Positions 47,453 through 55,460 of a stretch of 64,000 nt of DNA are shown here, in pieces. This stretch comes from Pseudoduganella plicata. GTDB taxonomy: Bacteria > Pseudomonadota > Gammaproteobacteria > Burkholderiales > Burkholderiaceae_D. Position numbers and translations under genes: made by a program. Location of the stretch: contig NZ_CP038026.1 of NCBI RefSeq assembly GCF_004421005.1, positions 2,852,001 to 2,916,000 on the forward strand. The letters are read 5' to 3'. Numbering within the stretch: the first letter of the stretch is position 1; every line of letters begins with the position of its first letter. The notes below the pieces were generated by a model. It worked only from the letters and a program-made list of their open reading frames with translations. It ran no database searches and was not told where the DNA came from.

Positions 47453-48778
47453 TCAGCGGTACTTGTACAGTGGCCGCGGAATATCGATGGGGCGGATATC
47501 CAGACGGATGTTCAGCACGGAATACGCTTCGGCGATGCCGGAGATGTAGCCCACGCTTTCCGGCGTCTTCGAGAAGCGGAACTCGAACCCCACCTCCGGT
47601 GTCGTGCTGCGCGGATTGCCGCTGGCGACACCGATGGCCTCCTCCTGGTCGCTGTCGATCAGCCGTTCCATCAGCTGGACGACCGCATAGTTGCCAAGGA
47701 TGTCGTTGCTGTAGACGGGGCCGCGCAGCGCCGTACGGCCCGCTTCGATCCGGCCTCCCGCCTTGTCCGGCGCCGGCGTGAAGCTTTGCGTGATGATGTT
47801 GAAGCGGTCGCCCCGGTCCAGGTAGCTGATGCGCACGTTGCTGACATTGAAGTCCGGCCTGGACTTGTCCCATACCGCCTGCGACGTGTCGATCAGGAGG
47901 CCACCGCTGTAGCCGATGACCTCGACCTCGCGCTGGGCGTTGATGACCAGCGCGCTGTCTTCGTCGATGCCCAGTCCCAGCTTGTAGTTCTTGGTCAGCA
48001 TGGCTGGAATCATGCGCGCGAAGCGGCCTCGTACCAGCAGGTGCTGGTCGACGAACACGTCGTCGCCGATGAAGCCGAGACCGGGCGCGATCTCCTGGCC
48101 GTCCGTGATCCCGTTGCGCAGCATCGGCAGGATGGCGCGCGGGTTGTGGAACATGGTGCTGCTCATGATGGCGGCGCCGGCGCTGGTCCCGGCCACGACA
48201 CCGCCGCGCCGGTACAGGTCCCAGACCGCTTCCAGCGCCGCCGTGCGGGTGCCGTCCTCGCGCACCAGCGCCTTGGTGATGCGGCTCTGGTCGCCGCCGG
48301 CGAAATACACGCCGCCGGATTTGCGGATCTTTTCCGCCAGCGCCGCGTCGTCGGCCGCCTTGCGGTAGTCGCTGCCGGCCAGGCGTACGGCGACGGGCAC
48401 GGCAAAGGCGTCCGCGCCGTATTTCTTCAGATAGCCGATGATGATCTCGGCAGCCCGCTCCGGCGTGCCGGACGCGGCCGGAAAGACCGCGATACGGGCG
48501 CCCTTGCCGCCGGCGAGGTTGACGATTTTCTGCCAGACGTCCGCGTTATCGCCGCGCAGGCCGCCGCCGATGATGACGAGCGAGCCTTTCGCGGCAGGCA
48601 GCGGCTTCTCGGCGGCAGGTGCCTCCGTCGGCGGCTTCAGGATGTCGGGTTCCTGGGCCAAGGCAGGCCCTTGTCCCAACAGCACAATTCCAGCGAGGAT
48701 GCCAACCTGGATTGTTGCGAGTGCATGCCTGCCCGCATGTACCGGCGACCGCCACGATCTGAACGACACCTTCTCCAT
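47453..48778 (-). CDS. Exported cyanophycinase (S51 family)
   Basis: Cyanophycinase releases beta-Asp-Arg dipeptides from cyanophycin. The 441-residue protein has an N-terminal export signal ending near PALAQ, the S51 fold with the nucleophile S199 in GTSAGAA, and GGDQSRITK. The C-terminal region (about 320-441) is beta-rich. The signal points to an extracellular or periplasmic CphE-type enzyme that feeds on other organisms' cyanophycin. No cyanophycin synthetase is in the window. A strong AGGAGG precedes the ATG. A TonB-receptor remnant lies upstream. Confidence 0.85.
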   Translation of the reverse strand: MEKVSFRSWRSPVHAGRHALATIQVGILAGIVLLGQGPALAQEPDILKPPTEAPAAEKPLPAAKGSLVIIGGGLRGDNADVWQKIVNLAGGKGARIAVFPAASGTPERAAEIIIGYLKKYGADAFAVPVAVRLAGSDYRKAADDAALAEKIRKSGGVYFAGGDQSRITKALVREDGTRTAALEAVWDLYRRGGVVAGTSAGAAIMSSTMFHNPRAILPMLRNGITDGQEIAPGLGFIGDDVFVDQHLLVRGRFARMIPAMLTKNYKLGLGIDEDSALVINAQREVEVIGYSGGLLIDTSQAVWDKSRPDFNVSNVRISYLDRGDRFNIITQSFTPAPDKAGGRIEAGRTALRGPVYSNDILGNYAVVQLMERLIDSDQEEAIGVASGNPRSTTPEVGFEFRFSKTPESVGYISGIAEAYSVLNIRLDIRPIDIPRPLYKYR

Positions 48779-48849
48779 GCATCCTCCTAGTCTTGTAACG
48801 CGCCGCGGCGTCCGAACGCCCCGGCAGGACCGAAGCGCCCGTTATCTGC

Positions 48850-49020
48850 GGTCAGGGAACCTGCGACCTTCCGCGAGGGAGGCAAAGTTCGCCATCCGGC
48901 GCCCGTTCAACAGTACGAGTGTGGACGACGTGCCGATGCCGCGCAGGTTGGCGCTGTTCCGACACGCTGGTCGCCGTCGACATTGATGCCTTGATCGGTT
49001 GTACGCCGGTCGGGCCATTG
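48850..49020 (-). pseudogene. Remnant of a TonB-dependent receptor plug domain
   Basis: In one minus frame the sequence reads TDQGINVDGDQRVG and, after a frame change near 48955-48965, SANLRGIGTSSTLVLLNGRR then MANFA. That is the plug domain of TonB-dependent receptors, with the family marker NLRGLGTSSTLVLLNGRR. No barrel and no signal peptide remain. The rest of the 421-base gap (48779-49199) shows nothing I can name. This is a relic, not a gene. Confidence 0.75.
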
Positions 49021-49199
49021 TCTGTTCCGCCCCTGACGACGCGACAGGTACGACGGCCGCCATGCCAGAAATGACAGTGTTTTCACTTTACGCACGTCCG
49101 TCTGAAAACTCAACCAGGGCGCGCGTGCTTATCCCGCAACGCCCCGGCATGGGGCCGAAAAGATGGCAGGCAGCTACGCTGCACCGCTGCCATGCGGTG

Positions 49200-49640
49200 T
49201 TATTCTGCCATGGTGCGGTAGAGATCGGGGAGGTAGCGCTCCATCAGCGCGTCGGCGAACGGCGTCGGTGCGAAGCCGTAGCGCGCGTACAGGTCCGATG
49301 CCGTCGTCGTCGTCAGCATGAAGCGGCGCACCGTCTGCAAGCCGGGATGCGCCATCACCGCATCCATCAGGCGCGTGCTGTGGCCCTGGCCGCGATGGGC
49401 CGGCAGCACGAAGACATCGAGCAGGTAGGCAAACGTGGAGTAGTCGGTAATGACGCGCGCGAAGGCCACCTGGGCGCCACCGGCATCGTACACGCCGAAG
49501 CACAGCGAACCGTCGATCGCGCGCTGCAGCACGCCGCGCGGCATGCCCTGCGCCCACGTCGATTCCTCGCCGAGGAAGCAGTGGATCATGCCGACATCGA
49601 GCCGGTCCCTGTCGGTATCGACTTCGAATGGGCCAGTCAT
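49200..49640 (-). CDS. GNAT family N-acetyltransferase
   Basis: This 146-residue protein has the acetyl-CoA binding segment VFVLPAHRGQGHSTRLMDAV and a C-terminal region LYARYGFAPTP, typical of GNAT enzymes. The start at 49640 (product begins MTGPFEVDTD) has AGGAG ahead; the frame is open to 49745. The acceptor substrate is unknown. It is divergent from argH. Confidence 0.9.
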   Translation of the reverse strand: MTGPFEVDTDRDRLDVGMIHCFLGEESTWAQGMPRGVLQRAIDGSLCFGVYDAGGAQVAFARVITDYSTFAYLLDVFVLPAHRGQGHSTRLMDAVMAHPGLQTVRRFMLTTTTASDLYARYGFAPTPFADALMERYLPDLYRTMAE

Positions 49641-49753
49641 CGCGAATACTCCTGTGCCGAGTCCTGCATGATCGCTTTCGTCAACAAAAATACAACAATA
49701 GCATCGTGACAGGCCGCAGGCCAGCAAAAGGCCGCCGGGCGGCAAACGTTGTT

Positions 49754-49759
49754 TATAAT
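49754..49759 (+). promoter_or_regulatory. Probable -10 of the argH promoter
   Basis: A perfect TATAAT lies 26 bases ahead of the argH ATG, but no recognisable -35 is found 16-18 bases upstream. It is a likely but incomplete promoter. Confidence 0.45.
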
Positions 49760-49785
49760 CGGTAAATTACTGGAACCTGCCCATC

Positions 49786-51183
49786 ATGACTGAACAACTC
49801 TCGAAAAAAGGCGAGGCCTGGTCGGCCCGCTTCTCCGAACCCGTCTCCGATCTCGTCAAGCGTTACACCGCCTCCGTCTTCTTCGACAACCGCATGGCCA
49901 AGGCCGACATCGAAGGCTCGCTGGCGCACGCCGAGATGCTGGCGGCGCAGGGCATCATTCCCGCCGCCGACCTGGACGCCATCCGCGCCGGCATGGCGCA
50001 GATCGCGCAGGAGATCGAGTCCGGCAAGTTCGAATGGCTGCTGGACCTGGAAGACGTCCACCTGAATATCGAAAAACGCCTGACCGAGCTGGCCGGCGAC
50101 GCGGGCAAGCGCCTGCACACGGGCCGCTCCCGTAACGACCAGGTGGCCACCGACATCCGCCTGTACGTGCGCTCGGCCATCGACGACATTACCGCCCTCC
50201 TCACGCAGCTGCGCAGCGCGCTGGTCGACCTGGCGGAAAAGCATGCGGACACGATCCTGCCGGGCTTCACGCACATGCAGGTGGCGCAGCCGATCACGTT
50301 CGGCCACCACATGCTGGCGTACGTCGAGATGTTCGGCCGCGATGCCGAGCGCATGGCCGACTGCCGCAAGCGCGTCAACCGCCTGCCGCTGGGCGCCGCC
50401 GCACTGGCCGGCACCACGTTCCCGATCGACCGCGAGCGCGTGGCGCGCACGCTGGGTTTCGATGACGTCTGCCACAACTCGCTGGACGCCGTCTCGGACC
50501 GCGACTTCGCCATCGAGTTCACGGCCGCCGCCTCGCTGATCATGACGCACGTGTCGCGCATGTCGGAAGAGCTGGTGATCTGGATGAGCCCACGAGTGGG
50601 CTTCATCGACATCGCCGACCGCTTCTGCACGGGCTCGTCCATCATGCCGCAGAAGAAAAACCCGGACGTGCCGGAACTGGCACGGGGCAAGACGGGCCGC
50701 GTCTACGGCCACCTGATGGGCCTCCTGACCTTGATGAAGGGCCAGCCGCTGGCGTACAACAAGGACAACCAGGAAGACAAGGAGCCGCTGTTCGACACCG
50801 TCGACACGGTTGTCGACACGCTACGCATCTTCGCCGATATGGCCGGCGGCATTACCGTCAAGCCCGAAGCGATGCGCGCCGCCGCGCTGCAGGGTTATGC
50901 AACGGCCACCGACCTGGCCGACTACCTGGTCAAGAAGGGACTGCCGTTCCGCGACGCGCACGAAGCGGTAGCGCATGCCGTGCGCACCTGCGTCGATGCC
51001 GGTTGCGACCTGGCCGACCTGTCTTTGGTCCAGCTGCAGAAATTCTCGCCGCTGATCGGCGACGACGTGTTTGCCGTCCTCACGCTGGAAGGGTCGGTGG
51101 CCGCGCGCGATCACGTCGGCGGCACGGCGCCGAACCAGGTGCGCGCCGCCATTGCCCGGGTCAGGAGCCAGCTCGCCATGTAA
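49786..51183 (+). CDS. argH: Argininosuccinate lyase
   Basis: ArgH makes arginine and fumarate from argininosuccinate, the last step of arginine synthesis. The 465-residue protein has the superfamily signature [12 protein letters not shown], the segment [16 protein letters not shown] and the active-site helix [16 protein letters not shown]. The start fits the family, and the gene is first in its own unit. Confidence 0.97.
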   Translation: MTEQLSKKGEAWSARFSEPVSDLVKRYTASVFFDNRMAKADIEGSLAHAEMLAAQGIIPAADLDAIRAGMAQIAQEIESGKFEWLLDLEDVHLNIEKRLTELAGDAGKRLHTGRSRNDQVATDIRLYVRSAIDDITALLTQLRSALVDLAEKHADTILPGFTHMQVAQPITFGHHMLAYVEMFGRDAERMADCRKRVNRLPLGAAALAGTTFPIDRERVARTLGFDDVCHNSLDAVSDRDFAIEFTAAASLIMTHVSRMSEELVIWMSPRVGFIDIADRFCTGSSIMPQKKNPDVPELARGKTGRVYGHLMGLLTLMKGQPLAYNKDNQEDKEPLFDTVDTVVDTLRIFADMAGGITVKPEAMRAAALQGYATATDLADYLVKKGLPFRDAHEAVAHAVRTCVDAGCDLADLSLVQLQKFSPLIGDDVFAVLTLEGSVAARDHVGGTAPNQVRAAIARVRSQLAM

Positions 51184-51270
51184 GCGCCCTCCCCTTACCG
51201 TCACGCCGCATCACACAACACCGCAATACGGACGCCAACGCAGCGTCCGAACACAAGCGAGGAGACAACG

Positions 51271-51849
51271 ATGTTCATGGCAGTTTCGCGGGCAATCGAC
51301 AAACTGAACGATTCAATCGCGGCGGCAGTGTCCTGGGCACTGCTGCTGGCGGTGCTGATCTGCGCAGGCAATGCGCTGGTCCGCTATTCGCTCAACATGA
51401 GTTCCAACGCCTGGCTGGAAATCCAGTGGTACCTGTTTGCCGCTGTATTCATGCTGGCTTCCCCCCACACGTTGCGGCGCGACGAACACGTGCGCATCGA
51501 CGTCGTTACCGGCCGCTTCACGAAACGCACGCAGGTATGGCTCGACCTGTTCGGCTACCTGTTCTTCCTGATGCCGGTCTGCCTCGTGATCCTGTATTAC
51601 GGCATCCCGTTCGGCCTGCTGTCGGTGCGAAGCGCCGAGATGTCCAGCAATGCCGGCGGCCTGATCGTCTGGCCCGCCAAGATCCTCGTCCCCATCGGTT
51701 TCGCGCTGATGATACTGCAAGGTATATCCGAGATCATCAAGCGCATCGCCTACCTGCGCGGCCGGCTCGACGCCAGCGCCTTCAGCAAGCATGCGACCAC
51801 GCCCGCGGAAGAAATCGCGGCGATCAAAGCAGCCAACCAGATCAACTGA
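51271..51849 (+). CDS. TRAP transporter small permease (DctQ type)
   Basis: This 192-residue protein has four membrane helices and the family segments NALVRYSLNMSSNAWLEIQW and HTLRRDEHVRIDVV. It pairs with the large permease 19 bases downstream. GAGGAG precedes the ATG. The genes resemble the TAXI/mannitol-type pair, in which the binding protein is encoded elsewhere. Confidence 0.9.
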   Translation: MFMAVSRAIDKLNDSIAAAVSWALLLAVLICAGNALVRYSLNMSSNAWLEIQWYLFAAVFMLASPHTLRRDEHVRIDVVTGRFTKRTQVWLDLFGYLFFLMPVCLVILYYGIPFGLLSVRSAEMSSNAGGLIVWPAKILVPIGFALMILQGISEIIKRIAYLRGRLDASAFSKHATTPAEEIAAIKAANQIN

Positions 51850-51868
51850 GCCGGGGACAGCCACCATA

Positions 51869-53542
51869 ATGGAAGCCTTCATCATCGCCAACATGGCGCC
51901 CATCATGTTCGGGGCGCTCGTCATCTTCCTGCTGTCCGGCTTTCCCGTCGCCTTCGCACTGGCGGCGAACGGGCTGCTGTTCGGCCTCGTCGGCATCGAA
52001 CTGGGCCTCCTGAAGCCCGAGCTGCTGCAGGCCCTGCCAAACCGCATCTTCGGCATCATGGCCAACGACACGCTGCTGGCCATTCCGTTCTTTACCTTCA
52101 TGGGGCTGATCCTGGAGCGCTCGGGCATGGCCGAGGACCTGCTCGACACGATCGGCCAGCTGTTCGGACCGATCCGCGGCGGCGTAGCGTACGCCGTCAT
52201 TTTTGTCGGCGCGCTGCTGGCGGCGACCACCGGCGTCGTCGCCGCCTCCGTCATTTCGATGGGCCTGATCTCGCTGCCCGTCATGCTGCGCTATGGCTAC
52301 GACAAGCGCCTCGCGTCGGGCGTCATCGCCGCTTCCGGCACGCTGGCGCAGATCATTCCGCCCTCGCTGGTGCTGATCGTGATGGCCGACCAGCTGGGCC
52401 GCTCGGTCGGTGACATGTACAAGGCCGCTTTCGTACCGGGCCTGCTGCTCACCGCCATGTATGCCGGCTACGTGCTGGCCGTGTCGATCTTCAAGCCGCA
52501 CCATGCGCCGGCGCTGCCGGAACATGCACGCAACCTGAAGGAGCCCAATGGCGACACGGGCGTGCGTTCGCTGCTGGTATTGGTGGTCGCGGCCGTGGCG
52601 GCCTCGTACGGCTTCGCTCACTATTACGAGGCAACCCACCCAGCTGCGCATGCCGACGAAGTGGGCATCTTTTCGGCCGCGTTGGGCATCGTCGGCGCTT
52701 TCGTTTTCGCCGCCGCCAACCGCTACCTGAAACTGGGCCTGTTGTCGAAAATGGCCGAGAAGGTGGTGTTCGTGCTGATTCCGCCGCTGGCGCTGATCTT
52801 CCTCGTGCTGGGGACGATCTTCATCGGCCTGGCCACGCCGACGGAAGGCGGCGGCATGGGCGCCCTCGGCGCCATCCTGCTGGCCATGATGAACCGCCGG
52901 CTGAACTGGGGCCTGCTGTCGCAGGCGATGATGTCGACGACGCGGCTGTCGTGCTTCGTCATCTTCATCCTGATCGGCTCCACCGTGTTCGCGCTGGTCT
53001 TCCGTGGCGTCAACGGCGACCTGTGGGTCGAACACCTGCTATCAAGCCTGCCAGGTGGCGCGACGGGCTTCCTTATCGTCGTCAACATCCTGTTCTTCGG
53101 GCTGGCGTTCTTCCTCGACTTCTTCGAGCTGGCCTTCATCCTCGTGCCGCTGGTGGGGCCGGTAGCGGAAAAGCTGGGGATCGACCTGATCTGGTTCGGC
53201 GTGCTGCTGGGCGTGAACATGCAGACGTCGTTCATGCACCCGCCGTTCGGCTTCGCGCTGTTCTACCTGCGCTCCGTAGCGCCGAAGGAAGTGAAAACCG
53301 CGGACATCTACTGGGGCGCGATCCCGTTCGTCTGCATCCAGGTGATCATGGTGGCGCTCATCATCGCCTTCCCCAACCTGGTATCGGTCAGCGCGAAAAC
53401 GGACATGACGGAGCAGATCGAACTGCAGATCGACGCGCCGGCCGATTACGGCTCGCCAGCCGAGGGTGCGCAGGACGAGACGAAAGACGGCGAGGCGCCG
53501 CAGCTGAACTTCTCGACCGACGAGGAAGAGAAGAAGAAATAG
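51869..53542 (+). CDS. TRAP transporter large permease (DctM type)
   Basis: This 557-residue protein has about twelve membrane helices and the segments FTFMGLILERSGMAEDLLDT, GLATPTEGGGMGALGA and NMQTSFMHPPFGFALFYL. An unusual acidic tail of about 50 residues (ending NFSTDEEEKKK) follows the last helix, and a loop of about 60 residues interrupts the middle. The family imports organic acids by sodium gradient. No DctP gene is near, so the ligand is unknown. Confidence 0.92.
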   Translation: MEAFIIANMAPIMFGALVIFLLSGFPVAFALAANGLLFGLVGIELGLLKPELLQALPNRIFGIMANDTLLAIPFFTFMGLILERSGMAEDLLDTIGQLFGPIRGGVAYAVIFVGALLAATTGVVAASVISMGLISLPVMLRYGYDKRLASGVIAASGTLAQIIPPSLVLIVMADQLGRSVGDMYKAAFVPGLLLTAMYAGYVLAVSIFKPHHAPALPEHARNLKEPNGDTGVRSLLVLVVAAVAASYGFAHYYEATHPAAHADEVGIFSAALGIVGAFVFAAANRYLKLGLLSKMAEKVVFVLIPPLALIFLVLGTIFIGLATPTEGGGMGALGAILLAMMNRRLNWGLLSQAMMSTTRLSCFVIFILIGSTVFALVFRGVNGDLWVEHLLSSLPGGATGFLIVVNILFFGLAFFLDFFELAFILVPLVGPVAEKLGIDLIWFGVLLGVNMQTSFMHPPFGFALFYLRSVAPKEVKTADIYWGAIPFVCIQVIMVALIIAFPNLVSVSAKTDMTEQIELQIDAPADYGSPAEGAQDETKDGEAPQLNFSTDEEEKKK

Positions 53543-53545
53543 CCG

Positions 53546-54058
53546 ATGACTAACCCTACACAAGAAAGCGGGCCGCAGGACTGGGTCGCGCTATTGCACG
53601 ACAAGGCCACCCGGTACGATGCAGTTTTGATGACGATCACGGCACAAGGACAGCAGCAGTATCTGGGCACCGTAGAAAGGGTCTACTCGCGGCGTTTCGA
53701 AGGGCCTGAAGCCTACGCGTCCGGCACCCTTCGCTTTGTCGGCGCCCCCGGAACCTGGGGTAACCAAACGCTGGCGGATGGCGAACGTGCCCTGGTTTTC
53801 GTCCGCTGGCTGCCACACTCCGGTCGTTATTACCAGGACCATTGGCACGGCCATTTCACGATCGTAGAGGTAAATGGAGTGGCGTGCGCGGTGGCGAACT
53901 GGCACTTGCTGCGATCGACGGAGCGGACATGGGGGCCGGAATGGCTGCGCAATGCCGCGTTCCTGCCGGACGAGAACAAGCCCTGGCAAGTTGCCATACC
54001 TTTCGCCCTGCTTGAACGCCACCTGATCGAAGAACTTGACCGCCCCGGCGTCCGGTAG
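53546..54058 (+). CDS. Unrecognised 170-residue protein after the TRAP genes
   Basis: The ATG lies 3 bases after the DctM stop, so it is probably co-transcribed. The soluble product is rich in aromatic residues and His (RYYQDHWHGHFTIVEVNGVA, ANWHLLRSTERTWGPEWLRN), with no signal peptide and no domain I know. The base composition is somewhat less GC-rich than its neighbours. It may be unrelated to transport. Confidence 0.7.
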   Translation: MTNPTQESGPQDWVALLHDKATRYDAVLMTITAQGQQQYLGTVERVYSRRFEGPEAYASGTLRFVGAPGTWGNQTLADGERALVFVRWLPHSGRYYQDHWHGHFTIVEVNGVACAVANWHLLRSTERTWGPEWLRNAAFLPDENKPWQVAIPFALLERHLIEELDRPGVR

Positions 54059-54107
54059 CAGCCGGCCGCCGGGGAAGATTTGCCCAGGCCGCCGTCAGGG
54101 AATGCGG

Positions 54108-54764
54108 TCAGTGCGTGACCAGCTTGGACAGCACCGCGAACGCGGCCCCCGTCTGGTCCTTGTCGAGGATCAGTGTCAGCTCGGTGTGTGTGGAGATCAG
54201 GTTGATGAGGTTGACCTTGTCCCACGCCAGCTTCTTCAGGATCGCGTGATAGATACCGGGTGTGCGGTGCGATTCGGCCGTCAGCTGCAACGTGACGGCG
54301 TTCAGGTTTTCCAGCCGCGCCAGCAGGCGTTCGCCGGAGAACACTTCCTCGACCAGCGGGATCAGCAGGCGGCTGCAGATCACCATGATCTCGTTGACAC
54401 CGCGCGTCACGGTCAGGAACAGGTCGCTGCGGCGTCCTGCCTGGGCCAGCAGCTGGCGGTGGCATTCGTCGGTGCATTCGGACTGGCGGTACGTCAGTTC
54501 GACGAGGTCCGTGCGCGCCGTCAGCTGGCCGGTCTTCTGCGCCAGCACGATATCGCTGGCGCCCTGCTCCGGCAGGCGCTCGGACACGCGTCGCAGCGCC
54601 ATCACCACGGCAGCCTGGCCGACGGGTTTCCATAAATCGTTCTCCAGCTGCGGCTGCAATTGCCGCGCCAGTTCCGACAGGTTGATCAGACCTCGCCGTA
54701 ATCCCTCGCTGAGGAACGGCGAATCCATGACGATACGTTCTACTTTGGTAGCTATGGACTGCAT
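54108..54764 (-). CDS. Unrecognised 218-residue protein with an ACT-like C-terminus
   Basis: The ATG at 54764 (product begins MQSIATKVERIVMDSPFLSE) is preferred; the frame runs on to 54860. The N-terminal half is helical (FLSEGLRRGLINLSELARQL) and includes a CTDEC pair. The C-terminal half resembles aspartokinase ACT regulatory units: LNAVTLQLTAESHRTPGIYH, then KKLAWDKVNLINLISTHTEL, then LILDKD. Amino-acid sensing is possible, but no catalytic domain is visible. The function is unknown. Confidence 0.7.
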   Translation of the reverse strand: MQSIATKVERIVMDSPFLSEGLRRGLINLSELARQLQPQLENDLWKPVGQAAVVMALRRVSERLPEQGASDIVLAQKTGQLTARTDLVELTYRQSECTDECHRQLLAQAGRRSDLFLTVTRGVNEIMVICSRLLIPLVEEVFSGERLLARLENLNAVTLQLTAESHRTPGIYHAILKKLAWDKVNLINLISTHTELTLILDKDQTGAAFAVLSKLVTH

Positions 54765-55460
54765 GGCAGCTTGCCCGCAAGGGCATCCTTTCTGGGTGGA
54801 CAGGTAATGCGCCGCTCCGCCGCGGGCAGCGGAGAACTGGCGTCCGAATTGCAAATACACGCCGGACGCAAGCGCCGGACGCGAAAAGGATGCTGCCTAT
54901 GTAGGTGGCGCGGTGGCGCCCGGTCGATGAAGGGCGAAGTGAATACGAGCGAGAAGGCCTGATACCTTGGTCATGATTGCGTCCCTGAAGTTTGCCTCAG
55001 CGCGTGATGGGATCCGAAAACCTGCTGGCACGGCGCGCCGCAAGCGGATGCGGCGGCGGCAACGGGTTTCGCATCCGTTCCCCTTTCCCAGCTGCGCTGT
55101 ATTTGTAAGCCCGTCGGGCATACGTGGCCGTTCGGTGCCACTGTAGTGTACGGCGCGGGATTCAAATATTGCAACCATCACACAACGTAACTGTTGCATG
55201 CGCGCCGAAAATCGAAAATGGAAACGATTACGTTGCGGCGAGCCGACAGCCGACAGCCAACCGCACGCCACAAAACACGTCGAAACGATAGTTGCGCCGT
55301 CGCCCCTGTGGTGGATGATGTCCCATTCTTAACAAAATTCGGTAACACGACTCATTTTGTGAGTTTTTTGACACGGCGAAGACGGACGGAATACTGTGCC
55401 GCTGACCCGGAGTCCGCCGCGGTCCTGCCCCCCTCCCCATTACCGATTTTTGGAGAAAAG
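54765..55460. other. 696-base region upstream of the M4 protease gene
   Basis: No convincing gene is seen. A minus-strand frame of 25 codons (54897-54974, begins MTKVSGLLARIHF) has AGGGA before it but no support beyond that. Near 55349-55366 ACTCATTTTGTGAGT is followed by a T-run and may terminate leftover transcription. TTGACA at 55368-55373 and TACTGT at 55392-55397 (18-base spacing) could be the protease promoter. Confidence 0.5.

Noticed and set aside
54897-54974. 25-codon minus frame ahead of the M4 protease gene
   Set aside because: Only a weak ribosome site supports it; no coupling and no recognised sequence. Listed in the region note.
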